Program-made: the position numbers and the translations under genes
Source of the DNA: Synechococcus elongatus PCC 11801
Lineage (GTDB): Bacteria > Cyanobacteriota > Cyanobacteriia > Synechococcales > Synechococcaceae
DNA length: 64,000 nucleotides
Reading direction: 5' to 3'
NCBI RefSeq assembly: GCF_003846445.2
Contig: NZ_CP030139.2
Coordinates: 2,652,861-2,716,860, forward strand
The notes under the pieces: generated by a model
Databases searched by the model: none
Told to the model about the DNA's origin: nothing
The model's input: only the letters and a program-made list of their open reading frames with translations
Shown: positions 37,975 to 47,891 of the stretch, in pieces
How positions within the stretch are numbered: the first letter of the stretch is position 1
Layout: every line of letters starts with the position of its first letter

Positions 37975-40266
37975 TCAAAGCTCGTCATCGCTGCCGCTCG
38001 ACAGCCGCCGAATATGCAGCACATCGCTCATCTGACGGATTTGGGAAAACGTCCGTCCCAGCTGATCAGCACTGGCAAGATCGATGCAGAGATCGATAAT
38101 GGCGGGCTTACCGGGTGTGGTTTTCACCTGAGCATTGCGGACGTTGATGTTGTTGTCGCTGAGGCGGGTGAGGATGTCGCGCAGGACGCCCACGCGATCG
38201 AGCACCGTGATCTGAACATTGACGGGGTAGGTCTGCGGCCGTGGTGCTTTGATTTCGTCTGGGTTCCAGCAGACTGGAATTAAGCGATCGCCCTCGATCC
38301 CTTCCACATTCGGGCAGCTTTGACGATGGACGGCAATGCCGTGATTACCGCGCGAGACAACCGCCAGAATGGACTCGCCGGGCAGAGGATTACAACAGCC
38401 TGCCAGCCGATAAACCAGTCCTTCAACGCCAATAATTGGCGATCGGCTGACGGGGCGCTGGGCATCGTGGCGCTGAGTCGCTTGGCTGAGGGTTGCAGCC
38501 AAGTCGGCGTCGGACAGTGCAGTTTCGGTTCCTTCCAGCAGTGCCGGTTGCTGCGATCGCACGGCATCACGGATCCGATTGACCACCAAGGTAATGGTCA
38601 TCTCGCCGTAGCCGATCGCCGCCAGCAGGTCATCGGGGCTGGGGTAGTTGCAGCGTTCTGCAACCTTTTGCATCGGCTCTGATTTCAGCAGCGCTTCAAA
38701 GCCGGGCTTACCCAGCTCTTTCTCGAGCATTTCGCGGCCGCGCGCAATATTCTCGTCGCGGTGGCTGCGTTTGTACCACTGACGAATCCGGTTTTTGGCC
38801 GCCGACGTAACGACAAAATTTAGCCAGTCCAAGCTAGGACGGGCGTTCTTTTGGGTGAGAATTTCGACGATATCGCCGTTGTTGAGGCGGGTTTCCAGCG
38901 GCACAATCCGGCCATTGACCTTCGCCCCCGCGCAACGGTTCCCGACTTCGGTGTGGATGCGATAGGCAAAGTCAACCGGTGTCGATCGCTGCGCCAAGGC
39001 AATCACATCGCCGCCGGGAGTAAAGACATAGACATCCTCATCAAAGAGGTTGTCTTTAATATTCTCTAGATATTCCTTGGCATCCTTGAGATCATGTTGC
39101 CATTCCAGCAACTGCCGCAGCCAAGTAAATTTCTCATCTTCCGTTGAGAACTTCCCAGCTGAACCGCCACTTTCTTTGTATTTCCAGTGAGCCGCGATCC
39201 CGTATTCAGCAATTCGGTGCATTTCCAGCGTCCGAATTTGAATTTCTAGGGGACGACCCGACAGCCCAATGACGGTTGTATGCAGGGATTGATAGCGGTT
39301 GGGTTTGGGCAGGCCAATGTAGTCTTTAAAACGACCGGGAATTGGTCGAAAAGCATCGTGAACAACGGCGAGTGCTCGATAGCATTCGTCATTGCTGTTG
39401 ACGATAATCCGCAGCGCCGCCACATCAAAAATTTCGTGGAATTCCTTCTGCTGCATCTGCATCTTGCGATAGATGCTGTAAAGGTGTTTGGGGCGGCCAC
39501 TGACATCAACGGGCTGAATCCCAATCTGCCCTAGGCGATCGCGCAGAATTTGGACCGATTGTTCCAGCCGAGCCTCGCGATCGGCCCGCTTTTCAGCGAC
39601 ATGCCCTTGAATTGAGCGGTACTGCTCCGCATCCAAGTATTTGAACGAGAGATCTTCCAGCTCCCACTTGACGCGACCAATCCCCAAGCGATTGGCAAGC
39701 GGAGCAAAGATGTCCATCGTCTCTTTGGCGATCCGCTTCTGCTTGGTGGCAGCGAGATGCTCCAGTGTCCGCATGTTGTGGAGGCGATCGGCCAGTTTGA
39801 CCAAAATGACGCGGATGTCCTGCGCCATCGCCAAAAACATTCGCCGGAAGTTCTCGGCTTGCTGTTCAGTCTTACTGGAAAAGTTGAACTTGGAAAGCTT
39901 AGTCACGCCTTCGACGAGCTGACGGACTTCCCCACCAAATCGCTCTTCGATCTCCTCGGGGGTGACTTCCGTGTCTTCGACAACATCGTGCAAAAAACCA
40001 GCACAGATCACTGCTGCGCTGCCACCGAGATCGCGCAGGATTCCCGCTACAGCAACGGGATGAGCAATGTAGGGCTCGCCGGAAGCACGGTATTGGCCTT
40101 CATGCAGGGAGTAAGCAAATCGGAAGGCGCGAGCAATTAAACAGTCGTCACTATCAGCAGAGGTATCAGGCTGCTCTTCTTGACCCAGGCTGTGTTCAAG
40201 CCAGGTTGGTAACTCAACAGCAAAGGTAGAAGGAGCAGGAGTAGCGGCTGGGGCAGCGACGTTCAT
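37975..40266 (-). CDS. Bifunctional (p)ppGpp synthetase/hydrolase (Rel/SpoT)
   Basis: A 763-residue protein started at ATG 40266 (MNVAAPAATPAPSTFAVELP); an in-frame start at 40338 would add 24 residues. Domains in order: HD hydrolase with FLHDVVEDTEVTPEEIEERF (catalytic HD), synthetase with KHLYSIYRKMQMQQKEFHEI and KDYIGLPKPNRYQSLHTTVI, TGS with EDVYVFTPGGDVIALAQRST, a Cys-containing middle domain (LAGCCNPLPGESILAVVSRG) and a C-terminal ACT domain (ITVLDRVGVLRDILTRLSDN). Both catalytic halves look intact, so it should make and degrade the alarmone in response to starvation and darkness. It is the only such gene in the window and stands alone. Confidence 0.95.
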   Translation of the reverse strand: MNVAAPAATPAPSTFAVELPTWLEHSLGQEEQPDTSADSDDCLIARAFRFAYSLHEGQYRASGEPYIAHPVAVAGILRDLGGSAAVICAGFLHDVVEDTEVTPEEIEERFGGEVRQLVEGVTKLSKFNFSSKTEQQAENFRRMFLAMAQDIRVILVKLADRLHNMRTLEHLAATKQKRIAKETMDIFAPLANRLGIGRVKWELEDLSFKYLDAEQYRSIQGHVAEKRADREARLEQSVQILRDRLGQIGIQPVDVSGRPKHLYSIYRKMQMQQKEFHEIFDVAALRIIVNSNDECYRALAVVHDAFRPIPGRFKDYIGLPKPNRYQSLHTTVIGLSGRPLEIQIRTLEMHRIAEYGIAAHWKYKESGGSAGKFSTEDEKFTWLRQLLEWQHDLKDAKEYLENIKDNLFDEDVYVFTPGGDVIALAQRSTPVDFAYRIHTEVGNRCAGAKVNGRIVPLETRLNNGDIVEILTQKNARPSLDWLNFVVTSAAKNRIRQWYKRSHRDENIARGREMLEKELGKPGFEALLKSEPMQKVAERCNYPSPDDLLAAIGYGEMTITLVVNRIRDAVRSQQPALLEGTETALSDADLAATLSQATQRHDAQRPVSRSPIIGVEGLVYRLAGCCNPLPGESILAVVSRGNHGIAVHRQSCPNVEGIEGDRLIPVCWNPDEIKAPRPQTYPVNVQITVLDRVGVLRDILTRLSDNNINVRNAQVKTTPGKPAIIDLCIDLASADQLGRTFSQIRQMSDVLHIRRLSSGSDDEL

Positions 40267-40563
40267 GGCATCAGCGGAGAAAGGGACTGCCGGCAAACCG
40301 GCTGACGGCATCGAACGTGCGATCGCTCCCCTTTTCACCTAGTGCAACTGCAACGGTTCATTGGGAAGCTCGGCAGTTGTGCACCGATCTTAACCGTTAA
40401 TTTCCTGAGAGTCAGGGGGGCTAAGCACGATGGAGATTGATGCAGGGGTTTTTGGATTGATTCATAGAATTTTTGGCAACGTCAAGGCAGGGCGATTGCC
40501 AATCAGGTCTTGATTCCTACCGATAAGATGGCAAGCGACTCTGTGCGAAAGGCGGTGGATGGA

Positions 40564-41160
40564 ATGGACATGACGCGGCAGTACTCAATCGCGATCGCTG
40601 GCCTGATGGTGGCACTGTCAGCACCCGCAAGTTGGGCTCAATCGAGCGTCCCATTACCAACCGTGCCGGCGGGCGGTGGCTCCTCGCTAAGCTCAACTCC
40701 CCTAAAACCATTGAGCGATCGCTTTTTGGTGCGGCTCCGTTACGCTGGGCCCGGTCTGAATTTACAGAGCGCTTTGCCGATTCAAGAAGTGCTGATTGTT
40801 GACCAAAATGTGACTGACGGAACTGGCAACATCCTTTTACCCATTGGGACGCCGGTGCTCGGCCGCTTTGAAACCAATCAACAGGGCAGTCGCTTTGTTG
40901 CCCAAGCCCTTGTGCTCAATGGTGTGTCTGTCCCCATCTACGCAGTTTCAGGGGTAATTACCGGCCCGCCAACTGCCGATGGCGGTCGTGTTGCCAATAA
41001 TGCTGGCGTCGGTGCCGCCGCAGGACTAGTTGTGGGTGGCCCCGTGGGACTGATCGCGGGTGGTGCAGCGGGTGCAGCAACTGCTTTTGGCAGTGGCTTA
41101 CCTGCGACGAGTCTGCAGCCCAATCAAGTGCTCGAAGTTTTGCTGACGAGTGCTTGGTGA
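40564..41160 (+). CDS. Exported protein with VirB10/TrbI-like beta domain and glycine zipper
   Basis: A 198-residue protein if started at ATG 40564 (MDMTRQYSIAIAGLMVALSA); the frame is open to 40510. A signal peptide ends near PASWAQ. A Ser/Pro/Gly linker follows, then a beta-rich domain with VLIVDQNVTDGTGNILLPIG, TPVLGRFETNQQGSRFVAQA and LVLNGVSVPIYAVSG, which recalls the VirB10/TrbI and LPS-rim type barrels. Near the C-terminus is a glycine zipper (NNAGVGAAAGLVVGGPVGLI, then AGGAAGAATAFGSG). I would place it in the periplasm or outer membrane. No other secretion genes are near, so a conjugation role is unlikely. The family call is tentative. Confidence 0.65.
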   Translation: MDMTRQYSIAIAGLMVALSAPASWAQSSVPLPTVPAGGGSSLSSTPLKPLSDRFLVRLRYAGPGLNLQSALPIQEVLIVDQNVTDGTGNILLPIGTPVLGRFETNQQGSRFVAQALVLNGVSVPIYAVSGVITGPPTADGGRVANNAGVGAAAGLVVGGPVGLIAGGAAGAATAFGSGLPATSLQPNQVLEVLLTSAW

Positions 41161-41419
41161 AACGGTTTTACTCAACACCCAGGCTCAACCAACCTACCTA
41201 GCGCTCATAGCAGTCAGAGGCTGAGTATCCCAATTTTTCCAAGTGCGTTGATCTGTCGCCGCTGGAGGGTTTCTGAAGCGGCCTGAAGCTCACTAAAGCT
41301 TTTAGGTCAGCCGTTATTGAATCGCGATTGCTAAAACTAAAGACCTCAGCCCTTGCTCAGTAACCCCCTGCGTGAGTGACGGGTTGCTGCCTCGATCGCT
41401 CTCATTCCACCAGAATGCA

Positions 41420-41941
41420 ATGACCACCGATCTGCTCGTGATTAGTGCCAGTAATGGCGAGAACCTCAAGCTGGCCCAGCGCTTTGCCGATACAGGCTCG
41501 GCGCGAGGGTTAGCCAGTACCGTCCTAGACCTTACTACGGTTGACTTGCCACTCTACACCCCGCGGCAACAGGCCAATCAAGGCTTACCTAGTCAACTCC
41601 CTAGCCTCAGCCAACAACTGGATGCAGCGACCCGCTGGGTGCTCTGTGTTCCGGAATATAACGGCTCGATTCCGCCGGTGCTGACGAGTGCGATCGCCTG
41701 GCTCTCGGTGCAGGGTGATGATTTTCGGCGTCTTTTCAATGGCCGTCCTATCGCCATGGCGACCCATTCAGGTGGGGGTGGTCATACTGTGCTAGCGGCC
41801 TTGCGGCTGCAGCTCGCTCATCTGGGCGCCCATGTAGTCGGCCGTCAGTTGGTTAGCAATGCAGGCAAACCAGCCCAAGACAACAGTATTGAAGACTTGA
41901 TTCGGCGTTTGCAAAATATTCCCTATCATCCCTTGGCCTAG
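41420..41941 (+). CDS. NADPH-dependent FMN reductase family flavoprotein
   Basis: A 173-residue flavodoxin-like protein started at ATG 41420 (MTTDLLVISASNGENLKLAQ); the frame is open 16 codons upstream. The FMN phosphate loop is SASNGENLKLAQRF, and the second flavin segment WVLCVPEYNGSIPPVLTSAI carries the P.YN.s.p..l family motif of NAD(P)H:FMN/quinone reductases (ArsH/SsuE/ChrR relatives). The third loop ATHSGGGGHTVLAAL is also as expected. It could reduce FMN, quinones or metals; the substrate is unknown. It stands alone about 265 bases upstream of pepA. Confidence 0.88.
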   Translation: MTTDLLVISASNGENLKLAQRFADTGSARGLASTVLDLTTVDLPLYTPRQQANQGLPSQLPSLSQQLDAATRWVLCVPEYNGSIPPVLTSAIAWLSVQGDDFRRLFNGRPIAMATHSGGGGHTVLAALRLQLAHLGAHVVGRQLVSNAGKPAQDNSIEDLIRRLQNIPYHPLA

Positions 41942-42206
41942 CTTTCAGCGCGGACTGAGGAGCTCGCTCTTGTCTGGTGAGATAACTCAGGGTGGAGTAG
42001 AGCCTCAATCGCATCGTGATCGCTTCACTAGGGGGTCGCTGTATCTGGGCGCGAACACCCGCGATCAGTCAAAGCGTGGAGACCTATTGCTGTTCTCGCG
42101 GTGCCACCTTGGGCTGGGAACATGTGACGCCTGAGAAGCTGCGTACAATCAGTGCTCAGAGCCGTTAAATCTGGCTCGTTGCACGCTGAACAGGACGCAT
42201 ACCGCT

Positions 42207-43667
42207 ATGACATTTCAGGCGATCGCCACGCTACCTCAAGATTGGACCGGCGATACCTTAGCCCTTGGCCTCACGACCGCTGCGATCGGCGAGACCCTCT
42301 CGGCTGAACTGCAGACCCTTGATCAGCAGTGGAATGGCGTCCTTCAAGAATTGCTCAGCGAGAGCGAGTTCAAAGCCAAGCTGGTCGAAACCGCCACGAC
42401 TCGGGTTGGCGGCAGCATCCGCAAATTAATTCTTGTTGGCCTTGGAGAAGCGCCGACCACGGAAGACTATCGTCGGGCTGCGGCAGCGGTAGCAAAACAG
42501 GCGCGCAGCCTCAAGAGCCAAACTTTGGCGATCGCTTTTCCCGTGGGGGAGAATCCCGCCGCGATCGCAGCTGCGATCGTTGAAGGGACGTCTCTTGCGC
42601 TCTATAAAGACCAGCGCTTTAAGTCTGAACCGGACACGGCCAATGGCCCTAGCACGGTTGAATTGTTGGGACTGGCTGGACAAGAAGCCGCGATCGCTCA
42701 AGCAGAGCAAGTCGTCGCTGGGGTTGTCTTGGCTCGGCAGTTAGTGGCTGCACCTGCCAACGTAGTCACACCCGTGACCATGGCCGAAACCGCCCAAGAA
42801 CTTGCCACGGAACTGGGTCTGGAGCTGGAAATCCTAGAAGCAGAAGACTGCGAAAAACGGGGAATGGGCGCCTTTCTGGGCGTTGCCAAAGCCTCAGATC
42901 TACCGCCCAAGTTCATCCACCTCACCTATCATCCAGCAGGCACCCCGCGCCGGAAGCTGGCGATCGTGGGCAAAGGCCTAACCTTCGACTCCGGTGGCTA
43001 CAACATCAAGGGCGTCGGCAGTGGCATCGAGATGATGAAAACCGACATGGGCGGTGCCGCCGCTACCTTGGGTGCTGCCAAGGCGATCGGCTTGATTAAG
43101 CCTGATGTGGAAGTGCACTTCATCTCAGCTGTGACTGAGAACATGATCAGCGGCCGAGGCATGCACCCGGGCGATATTCTGACCGCCTCGAATGGCAAGA
43201 CGATCGAAGTCAACAACACCGATGCCGAGGGTCGTTTGACCTTGGCAGATGCCTTGGTGTTCGCCGATAGCTTGGGTGTCGATGCGATCGTCGATCTTGC
43301 TACCCTGACTGGGGCTTGCATCATCGCTCTGGGGGATGACATTGCGGGACTTTGGAGCCCGGATGATGCACTGGCTGAGCAGCTGTTGCAGGCCGGCAAA
43401 GACGCCGGTGAAAAACTTTGGCGCTTGCCACTGGAAGAACCCTATCTAGAGGGGCTGAAGTCACCGGTAGCCGACTTCAAAAATACGGGACCGCGGGCAG
43501 GTGGTTCGATTACGGCAGCCCTGTTCCTCAAACAGTTTGTCAAACATCCGGTTTGGGCCCACCTCGATGTTGCTGGCCCGGTTTGGAGTGACAAGGAGAA
43601 GCATTACAACCCATCTGGCGCAACCGGTTACGGGGTGCGGACACTGGTGAACTGGGTGCTGTCCTAG
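42207..43667 (+). CDS. pepA: Leucyl aminopeptidase (M17)
   Basis: A 486-residue M17 peptidase. The N-terminal macro-like domain runs to about residue 165. The catalytic domain holds [20 protein letters not shown] (metal-binding Lys and Asp), [20 protein letters not shown] and the family signature [15 protein letters not shown], all intact for two metal ions. It removes N-terminal amino acids, especially leucine, in the cytosol as a homohexamer. Length and motifs are normal. It is followed by mobA after about 115 bases on the same strand. Confidence 0.96.
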   Translation: MTFQAIATLPQDWTGDTLALGLTTAAIGETLSAELQTLDQQWNGVLQELLSESEFKAKLVETATTRVGGSIRKLILVGLGEAPTTEDYRRAAAAVAKQARSLKSQTLAIAFPVGENPAAIAAAIVEGTSLALYKDQRFKSEPDTANGPSTVELLGLAGQEAAIAQAEQVVAGVVLARQLVAAPANVVTPVTMAETAQELATELGLELEILEAEDCEKRGMGAFLGVAKASDLPPKFIHLTYHPAGTPRRKLAIVGKGLTFDSGGYNIKGVGSGIEMMKTDMGGAAATLGAAKAIGLIKPDVEVHFISAVTENMISGRGMHPGDILTASNGKTIEVNNTDAEGRLTLADALVFADSLGVDAIVDLATLTGACIIALGDDIAGLWSPDDALAEQLLQAGKDAGEKLWRLPLEEPYLEGLKSPVADFKNTGPRAGGSITAALFLKQFVKHPVWAHLDVAGPVWSDKEKHYNPSGATGYGVRTLVNWVLS

Positions 43668-43784
43668 GTCATGGGGTGGGGCGATCGCTCAGCTGAAATT
43701 GCTGAAGATTTCGCGATCGCCCGCGACTTACACAGCGATCACCTCCGATGATCAAGGGTGTTTCTGCTGGCAGGAGCGATCGCC

Positions 43785-44369
43785 ATGGACTGTGCCGCAC
43801 TGATTTTGGCAGGGGGCGCCAGCCGTCGGATGGGGCAGGACAAGGCTCTGCTGGAACTCGACGGTGAACCGTTGATTGCCCGCACAAGTCGGGTCGCTGC
43901 TGCCATTTGTGACAGTGTCTGGCTCTGTAGTCCGCAACCCGATCGCTATCTGCCGTGGCTGCCGCAGACGGTGCAGTGCTTGACGGAACCACAGCCGAGT
44001 GGGCCACAAGGCCCGCTGACTGCCTTGGCTGGGGCACTGCCGCAAATCAAGGCAGATTGGGTTTTACTCTTAGCTTGCGATTTACCGCGTTTAGCGATCG
44101 CCCCATTGCAGGCTTGGCGACAGCAGGTTGAACAATTGCCTGAGGATTGTCTGGCTGCGATCGCGCGAACGGAACAGGGCTGGGAGCCGCTGGTTGGCTT
44201 TTATCGACCGGCGATCGCCATAACGATTTCACCTTGGTTAGCCCAAGGTCGTAGAGATTTTCAGGGTTGGCTCAACTCGATTGCCGTTGCAGAACTTGCA
44301 CTGGGCGATCGCGATTGGCTGACTAATTGCAACACACCAGAGGAGTGGAAGGCGCTGCAGCATTCCTAA
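43785..44369 (+). CDS. mobA: Molybdenum cofactor guanylyltransferase
   Basis: A 194-residue protein started at ATG 43785 (MDCAALILAGGASRRMGQDK); a GTG at 43758 is possible but leaves an odd N-terminus. LILAGGASRRMGQDKALLEL is the nucleotide-binding signature of MobA, and GPQGPLTALAGALPQ, WVLLLACDLPRLAIAP and EPLVGFYRPAI follow as in the family. It attaches GMP to molybdopterin to give the bis-MGD type cofactor needed by enzymes such as nitrate reductase. Its stop lies three bases from the stop of the convergent DUF4346 gene. Confidence 0.92.
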   Translation: MDCAALILAGGASRRMGQDKALLELDGEPLIARTSRVAAAICDSVWLCSPQPDRYLPWLPQTVQCLTEPQPSGPQGPLTALAGALPQIKADWVLLLACDLPRLAIAPLQAWRQQVEQLPEDCLAAIARTEQGWEPLVGFYRPAIAITISPWLAQGRRDFQGWLNSIAVAELALGDRDWLTNCNTPEEWKALQHS

Positions 44370-44372
44370 TGC

Positions 44373-44765
44373 TTAGTCTTGGATGTACTCTTTCCCGCTG
44401 AGCAGACAGGCTTCTGCCCGCTGAAACTCGCGACCGAGATAGAGGGCGTGATCGAGATAGCTGAGTGGGCAGGGCTGAGTATCTTCGGTGATCAGCTTGC
44501 CGAGTTCCTTGGCGGTGCGGCCACGGAACTTTGCTGTTGGCTCTCGCTTGAGGTTGCCTTTGCAGGCCAACACTTCACCCGTTTCTGGATCAGTTGCTAG
44601 ACCCTTCTCATTGATGGCATTGCTGTAGTGATCAGCGCAGATCAATCCCGCTTCGCGATCGAGATAAATCACGAAATAGCCAGCTGGATCGAGGTTGATA
44701 AACCGATTAGAAAGCTGATCATCCAAAGCTTTTAGTGCTTGGCGATCGGGGTGGGAGAGGAGCAT
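44373..44765 (-). CDS. DUF4346 protein
   Basis: A 130-residue protein with the conserved parts of DUF4346: INLDPAGYFVIYLDREAGLI, CADHYSNAINEKG, PETGEVLACKGN, FRGRTAKELGKLI and the ending LDHALYLGREFQRAEACLLS, then GKEYIQD. The domain is common in cyanobacteria as a small stand-alone protein and elsewhere is fused to folate or methanopterin-related enzymes. A pterin or one-carbon link is therefore imaginable but unproven. No membrane helix or signal. Normal codon use. Convergent with mobA. Confidence 0.85.
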   Translation of the reverse strand: MLLSHPDRQALKALDDQLSNRFINLDPAGYFVIYLDREAGLICADHYSNAINEKGLATDPETGEVLACKGNLKREPTAKFRGRTAKELGKLITEDTQPCPLSYLDHALYLGREFQRAEACLLSGKEYIQD

Positions 44766-45141
44766 GGAGCAAACCCATTTTTGACAATTTTAGCGATTTA
44801 AACGTCAACTTTAGGCTCAGTTCGAATGGTTGAGACTGGGATACAAGTTAGATGAGGTAAAGCAATCCCAACATCTGGAACTTGCGATCGCTAGGCTCGG
44901 TAAAGACTGGAACAGCTTTGAAATAGCGAGTTGAGAAGAACTTTTCAGTCGATTACATGGCGGGTCGTGATTCGCAACTGCCTGCGATTGATGATCTGGC
45001 AATGCTAATCGTTCACCGATACAAGCCTTATCACAGGGTCGATCTCGGCATAAGTTTCAACCTATTCTGAGGAGCACAGCGATTCGCGCTCACCTGTTCT
45101 TGACGGAGTGTTGGCGATCGCAGAGTACGTCAGGATAACCG
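44766..45141. other. Intergenic region without a supported gene
   Basis: About 375 bases between the divergent DUF4346 gene (minus) and nnr (plus). The only long frame (minus, 44817-45002) has no family resemblance or ribosome-binding site. The region should hold promoters for both neighbours. I see no RNA gene, strong hairpin or known operator. Confidence 0.5.
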
Positions 45142-46668
45142 ATGGCTTCTCCTTCTTTGGCCGATCGCGTGGTGGTAACGGCGGAGCAAATGCAGGCGAT
45201 CGAAACGCGTCTGTTTGCTGCCGGTCTACCCGTCGCAGCTCTGATGGAGAAGGTGGCCAATCGCCTCGGTCAACGACTTATGGCTGAATATCCCGATCGC
45301 CAACAGCGCTGGGGGATTTGGGTCGGGCCCGGGCATAACGGCGGTGATGCCTTGGTGGTGGCACGGGAACTGCATCTGCAAGGCTATCCAGTCCAGATTT
45401 GGCATCCGTTTGAACGGCGTAAGCCGCTCACGGAAGCGCACTTGCAGTTTGCACAGCATTTGGGCATTCCAATCATGAACACCTACCCAGACAGCTGCGA
45501 TCGCTGGCTTGATGGGGGCTTTGGTTTTGGTCTGAGCCGCACCTTGAATGAAGCCAGCCAAGCGGCGATCGCCCACCTCAATGCCAGTGGCAAACCGATC
45601 TGCAGCATTGACCTCCCGTCTGGTCTGGACACCGATCGCGGGGAACCGCTCGGGGCAGCAATCGCAGCGGAACGGACGGTCTGTTTGGGACTGTGGAAGC
45701 AGGGGCTTTTACAACTGGCAGCGGCGCCTTGGCGAGGTCAGCTAGAACGCTTAGATTTCGGGATTCCGGAGGCCGATATTGTTGCGGTGCTGGGGAGTAA
45801 TCCCTCTCGCCAAATCTTGACGGATGCACGAGCGATCGCGGCGCTCCCCTTACCTCTGGCAACCGATGCTCATAAGTATCGTCGCGGTCACCTACTGCTG
45901 ATTGTGGGATCCCAGCGCTATCGCGGTGCAGCGCTACTGGCGGCGATCGCAGCGCGGGCGAGTGGTGTTGGCATGGTGACGCTGGCTGTCCCTGAGCATT
46001 TGAGTGCGATCGCTGTTGCTCAAGTCCCAGAAGCGCTGGTGTTGGCTTGTCCGGAAACCGCAACGGGTGAGATTGCCGAGCTACCGCTGGACTGCGATCG
46101 CTACAGTGCGATCGCGATCGGTCCTGGGGTGGGAACAGGATCCAGCATCCGGTCGGTACTGCAGCAGGTCTTGCAGCAAGCGCGATCGCTCCTGATCGAT
46201 GCTGATGCCCTGACAGTGTTGGCGCAACATCCCGAGGACTGGACCTTACGTCTGGCGGGGTCTGCCACAGTGATCACACCCCACGCCGGTGAATTTCAAC
46301 GTCTGTTTAGCTCAGTGCCGACTCCTGAAGCAGTGGCTGCGGCAGTGGCTGAACACTCAGTCATCCTCGTCCGCAAGGGGCCTTCACCCACTGTTGCGAC
46401 ACTGGCCGGAACCAGTTGGTCCTTAGTAGACAGCACTCCAGCTTTGGCGCGGGGTGGCAGCGGTGATGTGCTGACAGGGCTGTTGGGTGGACTGTTGGCG
46501 CAGACGGATGCCGTCTCTGCCGCGATCGCCGCCACTTGGTGGCACAGTCGTACAGCCCAAGCGATCGCAAGAACCCATAGCCCATTAGGGGTTTCCCCCA
46601 CGGACTTAGCAGCTCAGCTCGCGTTTTGGCTGGGACAGCGGCTCCGTTCCGATTTAACACGGGAGTAG
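45142..46668 (+). CDS. nnr: Bifunctional NAD(P)H-hydrate epimerase/dehydratase
   Basis: A 508-residue fusion. The N-terminal YjeF_N domain (to about residue 215) shows TAEQMQAIETRLFAAGLPVA and GPGHNGGDALVVARELHLQG, the epimerase side. The C-terminal carbohydrate-kinase-like domain (about 225-505) shows HKYRRGHLLLIVGSQRYRGA, LIDADALTVLAQH, VITPHAGEFQRLF and ARGGSGDVLTGLLGGLLAQT, the ADP/ATP-dependent dehydratase side. Together they repair damaged NADH and NADPH hydrates. The start ATG 45142 gives MASPSLADRVVVTAEQMQAI. No operon partner. Confidence 0.95.
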   Translation: MASPSLADRVVVTAEQMQAIETRLFAAGLPVAALMEKVANRLGQRLMAEYPDRQQRWGIWVGPGHNGGDALVVARELHLQGYPVQIWHPFERRKPLTEAHLQFAQHLGIPIMNTYPDSCDRWLDGGFGFGLSRTLNEASQAAIAHLNASGKPICSIDLPSGLDTDRGEPLGAAIAAERTVCLGLWKQGLLQLAAAPWRGQLERLDFGIPEADIVAVLGSNPSRQILTDARAIAALPLPLATDAHKYRRGHLLLIVGSQRYRGAALLAAIAARASGVGMVTLAVPEHLSAIAVAQVPEALVLACPETATGEIAELPLDCDRYSAIAIGPGVGTGSSIRSVLQQVLQQARSLLIDADALTVLAQHPEDWTLRLAGSATVITPHAGEFQRLFSSVPTPEAVAAAVAEHSVILVRKGPSPTVATLAGTSWSLVDSTPALARGGSGDVLTGLLGGLLAQTDAVSAAIAATWWHSRTAQAIARTHSPLGVSPTDLAAQLAFWLGQRLRSDLTRE

Positions 46669-46759
46669 CAAGAGGAATTGCTGCCACAAGGCTAATCGCT
46701 CGACTGTCCGGATGCCTGAACGGTGGCATGTTGAGGAAGTACCAGAGGCGCGATCGCGC

Positions 46760-47827
46760 CTAGCTCTCACTCCGACCTTGCTCAAGGACTTCAACCCGTC
46801 GGACTAGGTTGCGAAGGCTGCGGTACAACTCGGGCAAGCGATTGTAGACTGCTGATGTTTTCAGCCATTGGCGGTTGGGAATGGCTGGATAGCCTGAGAC
46901 GATTGCGCCGGCTTCGATCTCGCCATGAATCCCGGATTTAGAAGAGGCGATCGCCCGATCGCCAATCTTGACGCGGTTGGCGACGCCCACCTGTCCTGCC
47001 AGAATGACGCGATCGCCGACTTCTACCCCACCGGCGAGGCCGACCTGAGCCGCCATGGCACAAGCCTTGCCAATTTGACAGCCGTGTCCAATGTGGACGA
47101 GGTTATCCAGTTTCGTTTGCGCCCCGATGCGCGTTTCACCGACTGCGGGGCGATCGATGGCGCTATTGCAACCGACTTCGACGCCATCTTCCAGCACCAC
47201 CACGCCAGACTGCTCCATCTTGAACCAGCCGCTGGCGGTGGGCACAAAGCCAAACCCTTCCGCCCCGATCACTGCGCCGCTGTGGATCACGCAGTCCTGC
47301 CCGAGTTGGCTGCGCTCATGAATGGTGCTGTTGGCATGGAGCTGGCAGCGATCGCCGACGATGACGCCGGGATAGAGCACAACATTGGCGTGCAGGATGA
47401 CGTCATTACCGATGACGCTGTTGGCCCCGATCACCACATGGGCACCAACGCTGACGCGATCACCCAACTGGGCACTAGGATCAACTACCGCGCTGGGATG
47501 AATGCCGGGTGCAGGCCGAAAGGGCTGATAGAAAATCGCGATCGCAGCGGCAAAGGCCAGCCGCGGCTGGGCCGTCGTCACCCAAGCGAGGTTGCGCGCT
47601 TCGGCACGGGCTTGTAGGGCAGGATCAGGTGGCAAGATCAATGCACTTGCCGCCGTTTGCTCAATCCAGTCCTGCAGGCCACTCTCCTGATCGAGAAAGC
47701 TCACCTGTCCCGCCTGCGCTTCATTGATGGCCGCCACCCCGTGTAACTCTGGGTCACCAGCGATCGCTTGGGCTATGCAGGGGCCAGTCTTGGCCTCTAA
47801 GTGTTGCAGAAACTCGCTCCAGCGCAT
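46760..47827 (-). CDS. lpxD: UDP-3-O-acylglucosamine N-acyltransferase
   Basis: A 355-residue enzyme adding the N-linked acyl chain in lipid A synthesis. The N-terminal LpxD domain covers about residues 1-100. It is followed by a left-handed beta-helix of hexapeptide repeats (PSAVVDPSAQLGDRVSVGAH, VVIGANSVIGNDVILHANVV and so on), with the catalytic histidine region LDNLVHIGHGCQIGKACAMA. A short C-terminal helix (LPELYRSLRNLVRRVEVLEQ) closes the trimer. Length and order are normal. The other lpx genes are not here. It is divergent from the orphan ABC ATPase gene at 47892. Confidence 0.94.
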   Translation of the reverse strand: MRWSEFLQHLEAKTGPCIAQAIAGDPELHGVAAINEAQAGQVSFLDQESGLQDWIEQTAASALILPPDPALQARAEARNLAWVTTAQPRLAFAAAIAIFYQPFRPAPGIHPSAVVDPSAQLGDRVSVGAHVVIGANSVIGNDVILHANVVLYPGVIVGDRCQLHANSTIHERSQLGQDCVIHSGAVIGAEGFGFVPTASGWFKMEQSGVVVLEDGVEVGCNSAIDRPAVGETRIGAQTKLDNLVHIGHGCQIGKACAMAAQVGLAGGVEVGDRVILAGQVGVANRVKIGDRAIASSKSGIHGEIEAGAIVSGYPAIPNRQWLKTSAVYNRLPELYRSLRNLVRRVEVLEQGRSES

Positions 47828-47891
47828 GCCTCATTCCCCAGGTGAACCGCACAGGATCTTAGCGGACTGACTCTCCCCTACACTAAGCGCC

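Noticed and set aside
46925..47617. A 230-codon open frame on the plus strand
   Set aside because: It lies wholly antisense to lpxD, has no family resemblance, and its codon pattern is that of a complementary strand of a GC-rich hexapeptide-repeat gene.
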